Counted from the first letter of the stretch, positions 19,881 through 29,515 are shown. The stretch is DNA of 64,000 bases from Shewanella sediminis HAW-EB3 (GCF_000018025.1 NC_009831.1:2790001-2854000); one strand, 5' to 3'. Numbers and translations: made by a program. The notes: generated by a model not told the origin, from the letters alone.

Positions 19881-21827
19881 CTAGTCACTCAGGTGTGATT
19901 GAACCCAGAGTTTCACTTCACTGAAGCGGTACTTCTCTAAACTAGCGAACCCTCTGCAGGCTCGTAACTTCAACTTAGTGAAGATTGGCGTCGTTAGACC
20001 ACACAAAAAACGCGACACCAGAACGATACTGGATGCCTTACCTAACTTAGACACAGCCTCAGCAGTAATTTGATTAAAATCTATCTCATCGAGAGGTTTT
20101 AGATAGGGGATTGGAGGTAGCACCGCCTGCTCGCCTCGGCAAACCGAACAGGTACCACAATTTTGAGTCATCTGCTCGTCGGCAAAGTAGTGTGCCAGCT
20201 GATGACTCAGACATTGATCCGATGTAAATAAGCCAATCAACTGATTAATGCGTTTTACTTCACTGGTCTCTTTACCATTGAAGCGTTCGAACAGGGATAT
20301 TTGTAGCTGTTCCCGGTCAAACCGGGTATCGAGAATTTGATATACCTGAGTCATCTGTTTACTTTGCAGCTCAATCATTCCCTTTTCATCAAGGTAGTTG
20401 ATTGCTTTCAATACCCGCTGACGGTCACTGGCATAAGCAGTATTCAGTTTATCGAAGTTCACACTGGACCATATCTTTGCCCTGTCAGCGCTGGTAAATA
20501 TGGCCCGGATAAAGTCTCTCCTCTCCTCTTTAAAAAACTCAATTATCTGTGCCTCAGGCATAAGGTATTTAAACTTATACTCTGCAAAATAGCTGTATGT
20601 CGGCTTAATAATGTTCAGAAGTTCGAGGTAAACCAAGAGTGTTTTTAAAGACAGGGGCCGGATATTGGACTGATTAGATAAACTGTTAAGTACGACCTCC
20701 CACTGAGCTTGTCCAGAGCTCAGCTCTGCCGCTTTGAGGATCTCATCGAGAACAACGCTGATGGCGCCGGGCTCGGGCGTATCACCATAAACAAAGTTCT
20801 CCAGGGTGCTCAGGTTATCGGCATTGGCGAGAACTAAACAATCTGAGTTCAATCCATCCCGTCCCGCACGACCAATCTCCTGGGCGTAGTTTTCGATGGA
20901 TTTAGGCAGGTCATAATGCGCCACAAAACGGATATCGCTCTTATCTATCCCCATCCCGAAGGCAATGGTCGCGACGATGATCTCTTGCTTTCCGGACATG
21001 AAGTCATGCTGGATAGCCTGCCTGACCTCGGACGCCATTCCGGCATGGTAGGCCTTGGCAGGAATGTTGCGCTGGCTAAGTTTCTCGGCCACAAATTCTG
21101 CGGTTTGTTGCAGGGTGACGTAGATGATGCCGGATTGATGGACTCTGGAGCTAAGCCATAACGCCAACTCGTCAACTTTATCCCTGCTAGCGACCCCCTT
21201 AACATTTAAGTGAAGGTTGGGCCGATAAAACCCGGTTAAGGTGACTTTTTCAGGGGCTATGCCAAATTTACTGCCCATATCCTCTATCACCTTAGGTGTC
21301 GCTGTGGCAGTCAGCAGTAGAGTTTGAGGGATATTCAACTCTTTCCTGTATCGTGGCAGCTTAAGGTAATCAGGGCGAAAATTGTGGCCCCACTCGGAGA
21401 TACAGTGAGCCTCATCGACCACTAACATTGAAACCGGCACCTCACTGATAAACTGCCTGAAACGCTCATTGTTGAGTCTCTCAACAGAGATCATCAATAT
21501 CTTTACTTCTCCCTGTCTCACCCCGCGCATGACGTCCAGGGTTTGCTCCCGACTCTGACTGGAGTCGATACTGGCAGCGTTAATTCCCTTCGACTGCAGG
21601 AATGACAACTGGTCCTGAATCAAGGCTAATAGTGGCGAAACCACTAAGGTAAGGTTGGGTAGCGCAATTGCCGGCAACTGATAACACAATGACTTACCCG
21701 AGCCAGTAGGAAATATAGCCGCGGCGCTATGCCCTTGAAGAACATGGTTAATCACATCATATTGACCACTCCTGAAATCTGAAAATCCAAAGTGAGCCTG
21801 TAATAATGCATGGGGAGATTGAGACAT
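19881..21827 (-). CDS. RecQ-family ATP-dependent DNA helicase, atypical C-terminus
   Basis: The protein has 648 residues. Superfamily 2 helicase motifs are complete: motif I FPTGSGKSLCYQLPA, motif II VDEAHCISEWGH, motif III LLLTATAT, and motifs V-VI IAFGMGIDKSDIRF with QEIGRAGRDG. After the helicase core, about 150 residues of predicted helical or winged-helix sequence come before the zinc-binding cysteines (CLSHQLAHYF and CGTCSVC). In E. coli RecQ the zinc region follows the core directly. No recognisable HRDC domain is present. It is therefore probably a RecQ paralogue rather than the main RecQ. Confidence 0.88.
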   Translation of the reverse strand: MSQSPHALLQAHFGFSDFRSGQYDVINHVLQGHSAAAIFPTGSGKSLCYQLPAIALPNLTLVVSPLLALIQDQLSFLQSKGINAASIDSSQSREQTLDVMRGVRQGEVKILMISVERLNNERFRQFISEVPVSMLVVDEAHCISEWGHNFRPDYLKLPRYRKELNIPQTLLLTATATPKVIEDMGSKFGIAPEKVTLTGFYRPNLHLNVKGVASRDKVDELALWLSSRVHQSGIIYVTLQQTAEFVAEKLSQRNIPAKAYHAGMASEVRQAIQHDFMSGKQEIIVATIAFGMGIDKSDIRFVAHYDLPKSIENYAQEIGRAGRDGLNSDCLVLANADNLSTLENFVYGDTPEPGAISVVLDEILKAAELSSGQAQWEVVLNSLSNQSNIRPLSLKTLLVYLELLNIIKPTYSYFAEYKFKYLMPEAQIIEFFKEERRDFIRAIFTSADRAKIWSSVNFDKLNTAYASDRQRVLKAINYLDEKGMIELQSKQMTQVYQILDTRFDREQLQISLFERFNGKETSEVKRINQLIGLFTSDQCLSHQLAHYFADEQMTQNCGTCSVCRGEQAVLPPIPYLKPLDEIDFNQITAEAVSKLGKASSIVLVSRFLCGLTTPIFTKLKLRACRGFASLEKYRFSEVKLWVQSHLSD

Positions 21828-22010
21828 AAAATTAACCTGTCGAAAAGAGTTTTCTTATGCGTATATGATAACACTCATCTACATAAGCTGTGCGGCGCCG
21901 CGATAGTTACCGGGCACAATATTTGGTTTTCCCCATCGAGAACGGGAAACAAAAGCTGAGATTCAAACGATTAAACTAATATTAATTCAACAAGCTGGCT
22001 CACTCACCTG

Positions 22011-22865
22011 TTACGATTTCAGAGTGAAATGGGCAATAATTGGGTTATGGTCCGAAGCGTCGGTCACTTTAGATTCCGCATGATGGAAATCGAGCCCCCG
22101 ATAGAAGAGATGATCTAAGGCCAGGCCGAAAAATCGTTGACGTTCATCCAGATGATACTCAGCCTCACTTAAACCAAAACGCTTGGCAAACTCATAGATC
22201 AGCTTGAGTCTGTCGTTTCGCCAGGTATTAAAATCGCCGGCAAGAATTATCGGACCGCTATGCCCACCGAGTTCCAGGCTTAAGGCTTCGAACTGCTCGG
22301 TATAACGGGTCAGTTTCCAGTCAAAATTGATTCCATGAAGATTGACCACCAGAAGTGTCTCACCATTGGAGAGAGGATAATGAGTGATAAGTGCCGATTT
22401 GGCGAACCTAATCAATGGCTCTGTGGCATGAAACGCACAGGCACTGCTGGCTTGTGAGACGGATAAATTCATTACCCCAAGCGAAGTGCCAAAAAGTTTG
22501 AACGCTTTAGTCATCGCCACATTTAAGGAGTGAGAGTTGATGAAATCAACCATCTCGGTGGTGAGTCCGGCCTCTTGCAGTAACACGAGTTGGCTGGAAT
22601 GAGAGAGTCGCTTAAGCACTTGTTTCCAGTTTTTCCTTTTTTGCTTGTAGATATTCCACACCGACACATTAAGCCTACCGTCAATATCGAGGTGACCGGA
22701 GGAGGTAGGATGTGCACACTGAGTTTGAAAAATTGGTTCGACCAAATTAATCATCACCTTGGGAGTACCGTTAGCGTGGTTAATCCCACTAAAAGTCAGG
22801 ACAAAACTAAAAGTAATAAAACAAACTAAAGCCAGTAACCATCTGGTTTTTGAGAAAAATTTCAT
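22011..22865 (-). CDS. Endonuclease/exonuclease/phosphatase (EEP) family protein, YafD-like
   Basis: The protein has 284 residues. An N-terminal hydrophobic segment (about residues 10-27) is a membrane anchor or uncleaved signal. EEP-fold motifs follow in order: VWNIYK (Asn), LLQEAG (metal-binding Glu), VVNLHGINF, LAGDFNTW, LDHLFYRG and the final SDHNPIIAHF with catalytic His. It resembles the YafD/UPF0294 group. The substrate (nucleic acid or phospholipid head group) cannot be told from sequence. The gene is divergent from cls. Confidence 0.82.
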   Translation of the reverse strand: MKFFSKTRWLLALVCFITFSFVLTFSGINHANGTPKVMINLVEPIFQTQCAHPTSSGHLDIDGRLNVSVWNIYKQKRKNWKQVLKRLSHSSQLVLLQEAGLTTEMVDFINSHSLNVAMTKAFKLFGTSLGVMNLSVSQASSACAFHATEPLIRFAKSALITHYPLSNGETLLVVNLHGINFDWKLTRYTEQFEALSLELGGHSGPIILAGDFNTWRNDRLKLIYEFAKRFGLSEAEYHLDERQRFFGLALDHLFYRGLDFHHAESKVTDASDHNPIIAHFTLKS

Positions 22866-23075
22866 TCAATAACATCGAAAATATAAATCACCTACTAACA
22901 TCATAAGTCCTGGAGAAAGAAAAAACCAATAACCCACTCGTTATAAAACCGTGAATAAGATTAAATTTACTTAATATGCAAGGTAACTGTTTGGTTATCC
23001 GTCAAAAAGTCTGTCATTTCCCTGGAATTAAATGCAAACTGAATCAGAAGTATATTTTTCCTTTAGTTTTTCCTA

Positions 23076-24548
23076 ATGGCGCACTATTCAATGGCACATT
23101 TTTATCAACTGCTAACCCTGGCAGGCATCCTGTTCTACTGGGTCATCATTGCTGGCATTACCGTAAGAATTATTATCAAGCGTCGATCTGTCGGTGTCTC
23201 CTTTGCGTGGATGATGGTCATTTACGTCATCCCTATCGTTGGCATTTTTGCCTACCTGCTTTTTGGTGAGCAGAATATCGGCCGAACCCGGGCCCAACGC
23301 GCAAAAGATATGTATCAACCCTACGCCGATTGGTTCGCCCACCTCTATAAAATCCGCCAGTATCGGCCGAATGTTTTGAGCTCACATGCTCAATCTATCA
23401 GCGCCCTGTGTGAGAACCAATTGGGGATCCCTTCATTGGCGGACAATGCCCTTGAATTACAATCGACACCCAAGCAGATCCTGAACTCTCTCATCAAAGA
23501 TATTGATAGGGCAAAGTCGACGATTCATCTGGAGTTTTATATCTGGCACCCCGGTGGCATGGCCGATGACGTGGCGTTAGCTCTGATTAATGCCGCAAAG
23601 CGTAATGTATCCGTTAAATTATTATTAGATTCAGCCGGCAGCAATCAATTTTTTCGAAGCCAATGGCCAGCCATACTCGAGGCCGAGGGGATCCATATTG
23701 CAAGGGCATTAAAGGTAAGCCCCATCAGAGTCCTGTTTCGACGTATGGATCTCAGAATGCACAGAAAGATAGTCGTTATTGATAATAGCATTGCCTATAC
23801 AGGTTCAATGAACCTGGTCGATCCAAGCTGTTTTAAGACCAATTCGGGTGTCGGGCAATGGATCGATGTTATGGTCAGAATAAAGGGCACCACGGTCCCT
23901 CTGCTCAATGCCATTCAGTCATGGGATTGGGAAGTGGAAACGAATCAACGTCTATTGCCCGAACTTCCTGTTTGTAAGCCCCATACCGAACCTGAAAAAG
24001 TCGATATGGTCCAGGTGATCCCATCGGGCCCGGGGATGCCGGAAGAGATCATCCATGAAGTTCTGCTGCAAAGCATATATCAAGCGGAACATAAAATTGT
24101 GATCACTACCCCCTACTTCGTACCCAGTGAGAACCTGTTGGTTGCGCTCATTGCTGCATCCCATCGAGGTGTCTGCGTTAACATTATCATTCCTCATAAG
24201 AATGACTCCGTCATGGTCGAGTGGGCCAGCCGTTCATTTTTTTGTGAGCTGTTAAGCGCCGGAGTTAAAATACATAGATTCAACGGTGGCCTGCTACATA
24301 CCAAGTCTGTGGTCATCGACGAAAGTCATTGCCTTATCGGCACGGTCAATCTGGATATGCGCAGCCTATGGTTAAACTTCGAGGTGACACTGGCCGTGGA
24401 TGACCAGAACTTCACAGACCAAATGAATCTTCTCCAACAGTCTTACATAGATAATGCCCATCTTGTCGATATTGAGGCTTGGCAAAAGCGCCCCGTCTAC
24501 AAACGAGTCATCGAGCAGTTTTTCTACCTCTTCAGTCCGCTACTCTAA
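23076..24548 (+). CDS. cls: Cardiolipin synthase (phospholipase D family)
   Basis: Cls condenses two phosphatidylglycerols to cardiolipin at the inner membrane. The protein has 490 residues. Two N-terminal transmembrane helices (about 10-32 and 42-64) precede two HKD catalytic motifs: MHRKIVVIDNSIAYTGSMN and LHTKSVVIDESHCLIGTVN. The C-terminus FYLFSPLL matches E. coli ClsA. A second in-frame ATG at 23091 (MAHFYQLL) aligns better with the E. coli start, giving 485 residues; neither has a strong ribosome-binding site. Confidence 0.95.
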   Translation: MAHYSMAHFYQLLTLAGILFYWVIIAGITVRIIIKRRSVGVSFAWMMVIYVIPIVGIFAYLLFGEQNIGRTRAQRAKDMYQPYADWFAHLYKIRQYRPNVLSSHAQSISALCENQLGIPSLADNALELQSTPKQILNSLIKDIDRAKSTIHLEFYIWHPGGMADDVALALINAAKRNVSVKLLLDSAGSNQFFRSQWPAILEAEGIHIARALKVSPIRVLFRRMDLRMHRKIVVIDNSIAYTGSMNLVDPSCFKTNSGVGQWIDVMVRIKGTTVPLLNAIQSWDWEVETNQRLLPELPVCKPHTEPEKVDMVQVIPSGPGMPEEIIHEVLLQSIYQAEHKIVITTPYFVPSENLLVALIAASHRGVCVNIIIPHKNDSVMVEWASRSFFCELLSAGVKIHRFNGGLLHTKSVVIDESHCLIGTVNLDMRSLWLNFEVTLAVDDQNFTDQMNLLQQSYIDNAHLVDIEAWQKRPVYKRVIEQFFYLFSPLL

Positions 24549-24689
24549 TTGATGAGATTAAAACAGAGAGATATCGTCAGAAAAACCATTAAATGATGAG
24601 GTCACAGGTCATAATAGTTCGAAAAAACACTTCTTATCTAATGATTTGTTTATCTATTATGCAAACGCCTAAATCCACTGTTTTATCGC

Positions 24690-24718
24690 TTGACCGCGTT
24701 ATGGGTTTTGCGTAAAGT
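24690..24718 (+). promoter_or_regulatory. Sigma-70 promoter of tRNA-Ser
   Basis: The -35 element TTGACC (24690-24695) and -10 element TAAAGT (24713-24718) are 17 bp apart. A GC-rich stretch (CGACCCCG) follows near the likely start site, as in stringently controlled stable-RNA promoters. Confidence 0.7.
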
Positions 24719-24786
24719 ACGACCCCGTTAGCAGGCAATGTCTGACTAAATGTGGAGTCAAACACATTAAACATGACTAACAATTT

Positions 24787-24876
24787 GGTGAGGTGTCTGA
24801 GTGGCTTAAGGAGCACGCCTGGAAAGTGTGTGATGGGTTAAACCATCCGAGGGTTCGAATCCCTCCCTCACCGCCA
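24787..24876 (+). tRNA. tRNA-Ser (anticodon GGA)
   Basis: This is a 90-nt class II tRNA. Acceptor arms GGTGAGG (24787-24793) and CCTCACC (24866-24872) pair, with discriminator G and an encoded CCA (24874-24876). The anticodon loop CTGGAAA gives GGA, which reads UCC and UCU. A long variable arm and the T-loop GGGTTCGAATCCC are present. A terminator follows within 10 bp, so it is transcribed alone. Confidence 0.97.
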
Positions 24877-24883
24877 TATTTAG

Positions 24884-24916
24884 AAAAAAGGCTGTCCGAA
24901 TGGACAGCCTTTTTTC
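24884..24916 (+). terminator. Terminator after tRNA-Ser
   Basis: Arms GCTGTCC and GGACAGC, flanked by A and T runs of six, form a strong hairpin directly after the tRNA. Confidence 0.9.
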
Positions 24917-25227
24917 GTTCTGGGTTTGTCCCGTCCTGAGATAATAGCTAGCCAAACCCATTTGTAGTACACCATTAAGTTAGAGTGTTAGATCAACTTT
25001 TATCTTAGTCATATGCCGCTTAATTTCGTGTCGTGTCGTGTCGTGTCGTGTTAAATCGGAAAAGATCTGCAGGGTTGATAGCAAGCTATGTCGATCACTT
25101 TCGATGAAAAACGTTTGAATATTAATAATAAGAGTAAGAGTCTGAGAAACGGGCTGGCTGCATATATCTCGTATATACCATATACTGTTGTTCATATACT
25201 CAAATCATCATCAATATCGAGCGAATC
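24917..25227. other. Intergenic region upstream of the cNMP/CBS gene
   Basis: This 311 bp AT-rich stretch contains a five-copy CGTGT microsatellite (25027-25051). Small open frames across it have no ribosome-binding sites and no motifs. It probably holds the promoter of the downstream gene, but no consensus element stands out. Confidence 0.5.
25027..25051. repeat. CGTGT pentanucleotide tandem repeat, five copies
   Basis: Five perfect head-to-tail CGTGT units lie 177 bp before the ATG of the cNMP/CBS protein. Such tracts can change copy number by slipped-strand mispairing. They are outside any supported reading frame, so an effect would be on transcription. Confidence 0.9.
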
Positions 25228-27111
25228 ATGGAAGTCGAGCTACTTGAAATTCGAAATTTCATCCGCCAATATCCCCCTTTTGATCAACTGCCTGAAGATG
25301 CATTAATCGAAGTTTCAAAAAGTGTCGAGATCTCATACTACCGAGCTGACAGTATGATCATTGAATTTGCTGATAAAATTCACGATCTCTTTATGGTCCG
25401 CAGTGGTGTGGTCGAGATATATCGCCGTACTGGTGAGCTTTATAACCGTCTTGACCAAGGTGGCTTATTTGGGCAGATGGGGCTATTAACTAATAATAAA
25501 GTTCGTTTCCCAGCCAAATCAATTAAAGACACTCTTTTATACTGCATTCCACAGAATATTTTTGAAGAGTTCTGCGAACGCTATGAGACCTTTGCCGACT
25601 TTGTTGAAGTAGAAGGCAGTATTCGATTACAGCAAGCAGTTGAAGATAATAGTGATGATGCCAACTCACTGACCACCTCAAAGGTAAAGACCTTACTCAG
25701 TGGCGAGCCTGTGATGCTACCTATCACCACCACAATTCAGAACGTGGCCAAAATCATGTCTGAAGAGAATGTCTCTGCTGCAATTATCAATGATCCAACC
25801 CTCGCCGATGAAGGTGGCAACAGCTTTGTTGGCATTATTACTGAGCGCGATCTGTGCGCAAAAGTTATCGCGCAAGGGCTAGATGTCGATACCCAAGTGG
25901 TCGAGGTGATGTCAACAGAGCTGATCTCTTTGGATCACAACGCCTACATTTTTGAAGCGATGCTGTTAATGCTTCGCTATAACGTTCATCACCTCCCTAT
26001 TCTAAAAAACAAACAACCGATAGGCTTAATTGAAGTCAGCGACATCATTCGTTATGAATCACAAAATAGTTTGTTATTTGTCAGCAGTATTTTCCAGCAA
26101 AATAGCATTGAAGATTTGATTATGCTGTCGAATCAACTCAAAGACTGTTTTGTCCGCATGATAAACGAAGATGCCAACTCGCACATGGTCGGTCGGGCGA
26201 TGTCTGAAATCGGCAGAAGTTTTAAACAACGTCTGCTTGAATTGGCTGAAGAAAAATTAGGGCCACCGCCGGTGCCGTACTGCTTCTTAGCGCTTGGATC
26301 AATGGCTCGCGATGAACAGCTTATCGTGACCGACCAAGACAATGCGATCATTCTCGATAACGAATATCAAGAGTCACTCCATGGGGATTACTTTAAAGCG
26401 CTTGCCACCTATGTGTGTGATGGTTTAGCCGCTTGCGGTTACACCTATTGTACGGGCGACATCATGGCAACTAATCCTGAGTATCGAAAAACACAATCTC
26501 AATGGGAAGCGTGTTTTGCTGATTGGATTGAGAATCCAAACCCGCAAGCTTTGCTTAATAGCTCAATATTTTTCGATCTCAACGGTGTGTACGGCAGACC
26601 CAAATGGGCTGAACAGTTGAACGCGTTTATCCTTAGAAAGGCGAAAAAGAACAACCGCTTCTTGGCCTGTCTTGCCAGAAATGCATTAAACCGCACACCA
26701 CCACTTGGCTTCTTTAAAGACTTTGTGATGGAAAAAGATGGCCGCCATAACAACTCCATTAATTTAAAGAGAAGAGGTACGGCACCTTTAGCGGACCTCA
26801 TCCGTGTGCACGCCCTTGCTATCGGCTCCCAATCCCAGAACTCATTTGATCGATTAGAAGACATCATCGAAGCGGGGATTTTACCTCCATCAAAAGGTAA
26901 AGATCTGCAACATGCGATGGAATTCATCTCTTTGGTTCGCATTCGTCATCAAGCATTAGACATAGAGTCAGAGCAAGAGCCAGATAATAATATTGAGCCA
27001 GAAAACATGTCAGATTTTGAAAGGCGAAATTTGAAGGATGCCTTTTTGGTCTTAAGCAGTGCGCAAAACTTTTTAAAATTCCGCTACAGTGCCAACAGCA
27101 TGCAGGGATAA
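25228..27111 (+). CDS. cNMP-binding / CBS-pair / DUF294 nucleotidyltransferase-like regulatory protein
   Basis: The protein has 627 residues and is a soluble signalling protein. In order: a cyclic-nucleotide-binding-like domain (about 10-130), two CBS motifs (about 160-280, which commonly bind adenine nucleotides), a DUF294 nucleotidyltransferase-like domain with GSMARDEQ and the D-x-D pair at about 358-371, and a DUF294 C-terminal helical domain to about 620. The architecture resembles GlnD-like uridylyltransferase families, but the substrate is unknown. The exonuclease gene follows after 3 bp, and this pair recurs in many gammaproteobacteria, often near transporters. Confidence 0.88.
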   Translation: MEVELLEIRNFIRQYPPFDQLPEDALIEVSKSVEISYYRADSMIIEFADKIHDLFMVRSGVVEIYRRTGELYNRLDQGGLFGQMGLLTNNKVRFPAKSIKDTLLYCIPQNIFEEFCERYETFADFVEVEGSIRLQQAVEDNSDDANSLTTSKVKTLLSGEPVMLPITTTIQNVAKIMSEENVSAAIINDPTLADEGGNSFVGIITERDLCAKVIAQGLDVDTQVVEVMSTELISLDHNAYIFEAMLLMLRYNVHHLPILKNKQPIGLIEVSDIIRYESQNSLLFVSSIFQQNSIEDLIMLSNQLKDCFVRMINEDANSHMVGRAMSEIGRSFKQRLLELAEEKLGPPPVPYCFLALGSMARDEQLIVTDQDNAIILDNEYQESLHGDYFKALATYVCDGLAACGYTYCTGDIMATNPEYRKTQSQWEACFADWIENPNPQALLNSSIFFDLNGVYGRPKWAEQLNAFILRKAKKNNRFLACLARNALNRTPPLGFFKDFVMEKDGRHNNSINLKRRGTAPLADLIRVHALAIGSQSQNSFDRLEDIIEAGILPPSKGKDLQHAMEFISLVRIRHQALDIESEQEPDNNIEPENMSDFERRNLKDAFLVLSSAQNFLKFRYSANSMQG

Positions 27112-27114
27112 ATA

Positions 27115-27831
27115 ATGCGTAATTTCAGTAATCAAGAGGTCTTAAACTGGAAAGCTTTTTTGCAAATTAAAGCGCTAGAAAGTAAAGATAGCCGCCTGAC
27201 TCACTTTTATAATGCCGGCACTTACCATGAAGAAACCAAACTTAAGGATATTGACTTTGTTGCCTTAGATTTTGAAACCACTGGACTGGATGCAAATCAA
27301 AACAGCATTATAAGCATTGGTTTAGTCCCTTTTACTCTGCAACGAATTGCTTGCAGACAGGCGAAACACTGGTTTGTAACACCGGAAGATAAACTGCAGG
27401 AAGATTCAATCATCATCCATGGTATTACCCACTCAGATCTGAAAGGTGCGCCGGATCTATTGCGGATCTTAGAGCAGCTGTTGGATGAACTGGCTGGAAA
27501 AATTGTGGTGGTGCATTACCGCAGAATTGAACGTGACTTCTTTGATGCGGCGCTAAGAAGCTTAATCAAAGAAGGCATTGTTTTCCCCGTTGTTGATACC
27601 ATGCAAATTGAAGCTGATATCCAGCAGGCTCGCCCGAGAAGCTTTATAGATTGGCTTAAAAATACCCGTCCAGAATCGATTCGACTCGCCAATAGTCGTA
27701 CGCGTTATAATCTGCCAACGTATCCGCCACACGATGCTTTGACCGATGCAATTGCCACGGCGGAGTTACTGCAAGCGCAAATTCACCACCACTTCAGCCC
27801 AGACACACCAATAAAAAAACTGTTGTTATAA
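27115..27831 (+). CDS. DnaQ-family 3'-5' exonuclease (DEDDh type)
   Basis: The protein has 238 residues. Exo I motif is ALDFETTGLD (Asp and Glu metal ligands near residue 50), the Exo II region is VVHYRRIERDFFD, and Exo III is PHDALTDAIATAEL with the His and Asp of DEDDh enzymes. About 40 residues precede the exonuclease fold. It is co-transcribed with the cNMP/CBS gene (3 bp gap, AGGGAT ribosome-binding site inside the upstream gene). It resembles DNA polymerase III epsilon but is not the replicative dnaQ. Biological role unknown. Confidence 0.88.
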   Translation: MRNFSNQEVLNWKAFLQIKALESKDSRLTHFYNAGTYHEETKLKDIDFVALDFETTGLDANQNSIISIGLVPFTLQRIACRQAKHWFVTPEDKLQEDSIIIHGITHSDLKGAPDLLRILEQLLDELAGKIVVVHYRRIERDFFDAALRSLIKEGIVFPVVDTMQIEADIQQARPRSFIDWLKNTRPESIRLANSRTRYNLPTYPPHDALTDAIATAELLQAQIHHHFSPDTPIKKLLL

Positions 27832-27863
27832 TATCAATCTTGGTTATAAAGCTTTAGCAATAA

Positions 27864-27914
27864 AAAAGCCGAGTGATGCAGAATTCAAAGAATAATTGCA
27901 TCACTCGGCTTTTA
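27864..27914. terminator. Bidirectional terminator between the exonuclease and BCCT genes
   Basis: Perfect 17-bp arms AAAAGCCGAGTGATGCA (27864-27880) and TGCATCACTCGGCTTTT (27897-27913), with A and T runs on either side. Confidence 0.9.
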
Positions 27915-27937
27915 TTTTGATCTAACTATTCAACAGA

Positions 27938-29515
27938 TTAACCAGGACGTTTTTCTGTTCGTAGTCCCTTTATCAAACTGACACACATCACCAACAAAAT
28001 AATGGTGAACGGCAAGGCTGTTGAAATAGCACCGGCTTGCAAGGCTTCAATGGCTTCGGTACCACCCACCCAAACCAGACCGGCAGCAATTGCGCCTTCA
28101 ATAAATGCCCAGAATACGCGTTGAGGAACTGGCGCATCGACTTTACCACCTGATGTGATGCTATCGATAACCAGTGACCCAGAGTCTGATGAGGTCACAA
28201 AGAAAACCAGCACTAACACAACAGCGAGTAGAGACAAAATATTACCCATTGGCAATGCGTCAAACATTTGGAACATGGCAAGTGGCACTTCTGTTAAGCC
28301 TTTTTCACCTAACGTACCGACTTTATTAACGATTTGATCAATCGCAACACCACCAAATACTGACATCCAAAGCATAGTAACCACCGTTGGTACAATGAGT
28401 ACAGCAGTCATGAACTCACGAATTGTACGTCCACGTGAAATACGCGCAATAAACATGCCGACAAAAGGAGACCAAGAGATCCACCACGCCCAATAGAAAA
28501 CAGTCCAGCCATGCATCCAGGCTTCATCTTCACGGCCAATTGGGTTACTTAATGGAATAATATTTTCAATGTATCCCATGACTGTTGTCGGAATGGTTCC
28601 CATGGATACTGCAAAAGTCACCAAAGTCACAAACACCACTAAAGCAAGTGCCAGCAGCATATTGACATTACTGATGATTTTTACACCACCTTCAATGCCA
28701 CGAACGACAGAGATAACGGCTAACAAGGTCACTATAAATATGATAGCGATTTGAAGCATTAAGCCATTTTCAATTCCGAACACATGATGAAAACCACTCG
28801 CGGCTTGTTGAGCACCCAGTCCCAGAGAAGTCGCGAGACCAAACAGAGTGGCAAGCACCGCTAGAATGTCAACAACATGCCCAGGCCAACCCCAAGTGCG
28901 ATCACCCAGGATAGGATAAAAGACAGAACGCATGGAAAGCGGTAAGCCCTTATTGTAAGCGAAAAATGCTAACGACAGTGACACGACGCCATAAATCGCC
29001 CATGGGTGAAGTCCCCAATGGAACATGGTGGCGCCAAGAGCCAGCTTAGCGGCTTCCGGTGTGTTTGCAGCAACATTTAGTGGCGTTTCGTACCAACCGG
29101 TAAAGTAGGCAACAGGCTCTGCAACCCCCCAAAACATGAGTCCAATACCCATACCAGCAGCAAATAACATTGCTATCCATGACTTCATCGAATAGTCGGT
29201 TTTTGCCTCATCACCACCTAAACGAATTTTGCCATATGGGGAGACAATCATTGCTACACAAAAAATCACAAAAATATTGGCAGACCACATAAACAAACCA
29301 TCAAAAGCGCCAATGATTTTCCATTTTATGCCGTCTAATACAGATTTTGATGTTTCTGGGTCGGCCACCAAAATGGCTAATAAAAATAGGCCAATTAAGG
29401 CTGCGCTGATCCCAAAAACAGGATTGTGAACATCAAAGCCCCATTTTTGAATGTTATCTTGTCCGATGGTGTAATCGGTATTATCAATACTGTATTTATC
29501 TTTTCTTGTATTCAT
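27938..29515 (-). CDS. BCCT-family transporter (betaine/choline/carnitine type)
   Basis: The protein has 525 residues and is predicted to have 12 transmembrane helices. The BCCT signature is present: the Trp-rich segment FYWAWWISWSPFVGMFIARISRGR in helix 8 and the MGIGLMFWGVAEP segment in helix 3. Family members import glycine betaine, choline, carnitine or DMSP with Na+ or H+. For a marine bacterium, osmolyte uptake is a fair inference; the exact substrate cannot be read. The long C-terminal osmosensory tail of BetP/BetT is absent. The start has GAGGATCA upstream. Confidence 0.92.
   Translation of the reverse strand: MNTRKDKYSIDNTDYTIGQDNIQKWGFDVHNPVFGISAALIGLFLLAILVADPETSKSVLDGIKWKIIGAFDGLFMWSANIFVIFCVAMIVSPYGKIRLGGDEAKTDYSMKSWIAMLFAAGMGIGLMFWGVAEPVAYFTGWYETPLNVAANTPEAAKLALGATMFHWGLHPWAIYGVVSLSLAFFAYNKGLPLSMRSVFYPILGDRTWGWPGHVVDILAVLATLFGLATSLGLGAQQAASGFHHVFGIENGLMLQIAIIFIVTLLAVISVVRGIEGGVKIISNVNMLLALALVVFVTLVTFAVSMGTIPTTVMGYIENIIPLSNPIGREDEAWMHGWTVFYWAWWISWSPFVGMFIARISRGRTIREFMTAVLIVPTVVTMLWMSVFGGVAIDQIVNKVGTLGEKGLTEVPLAMFQMFDALPMGNILSLLAVVLVLVFFVTSSDSGSLVIDSITSGGKVDAPVPQRVFWAFIEGAIAAGLVWVGGTEAIEALQAGAISTALPFTIILLVMCVSLIKGLRTEKRPG

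Noticed and set aside
24787..24876. tRNA-Ser as a proven attachment site
   Set aside because: No integrase gene and no second copy of the tRNA 3' end were seen in the window.
24980..25195. 71-residue minus-strand open frame with repeated Arg-His-Asp-Thr
   Set aside because: The repeat is only the translated CGTGT microsatellite; no ribosome-binding site and no similarity recognised.
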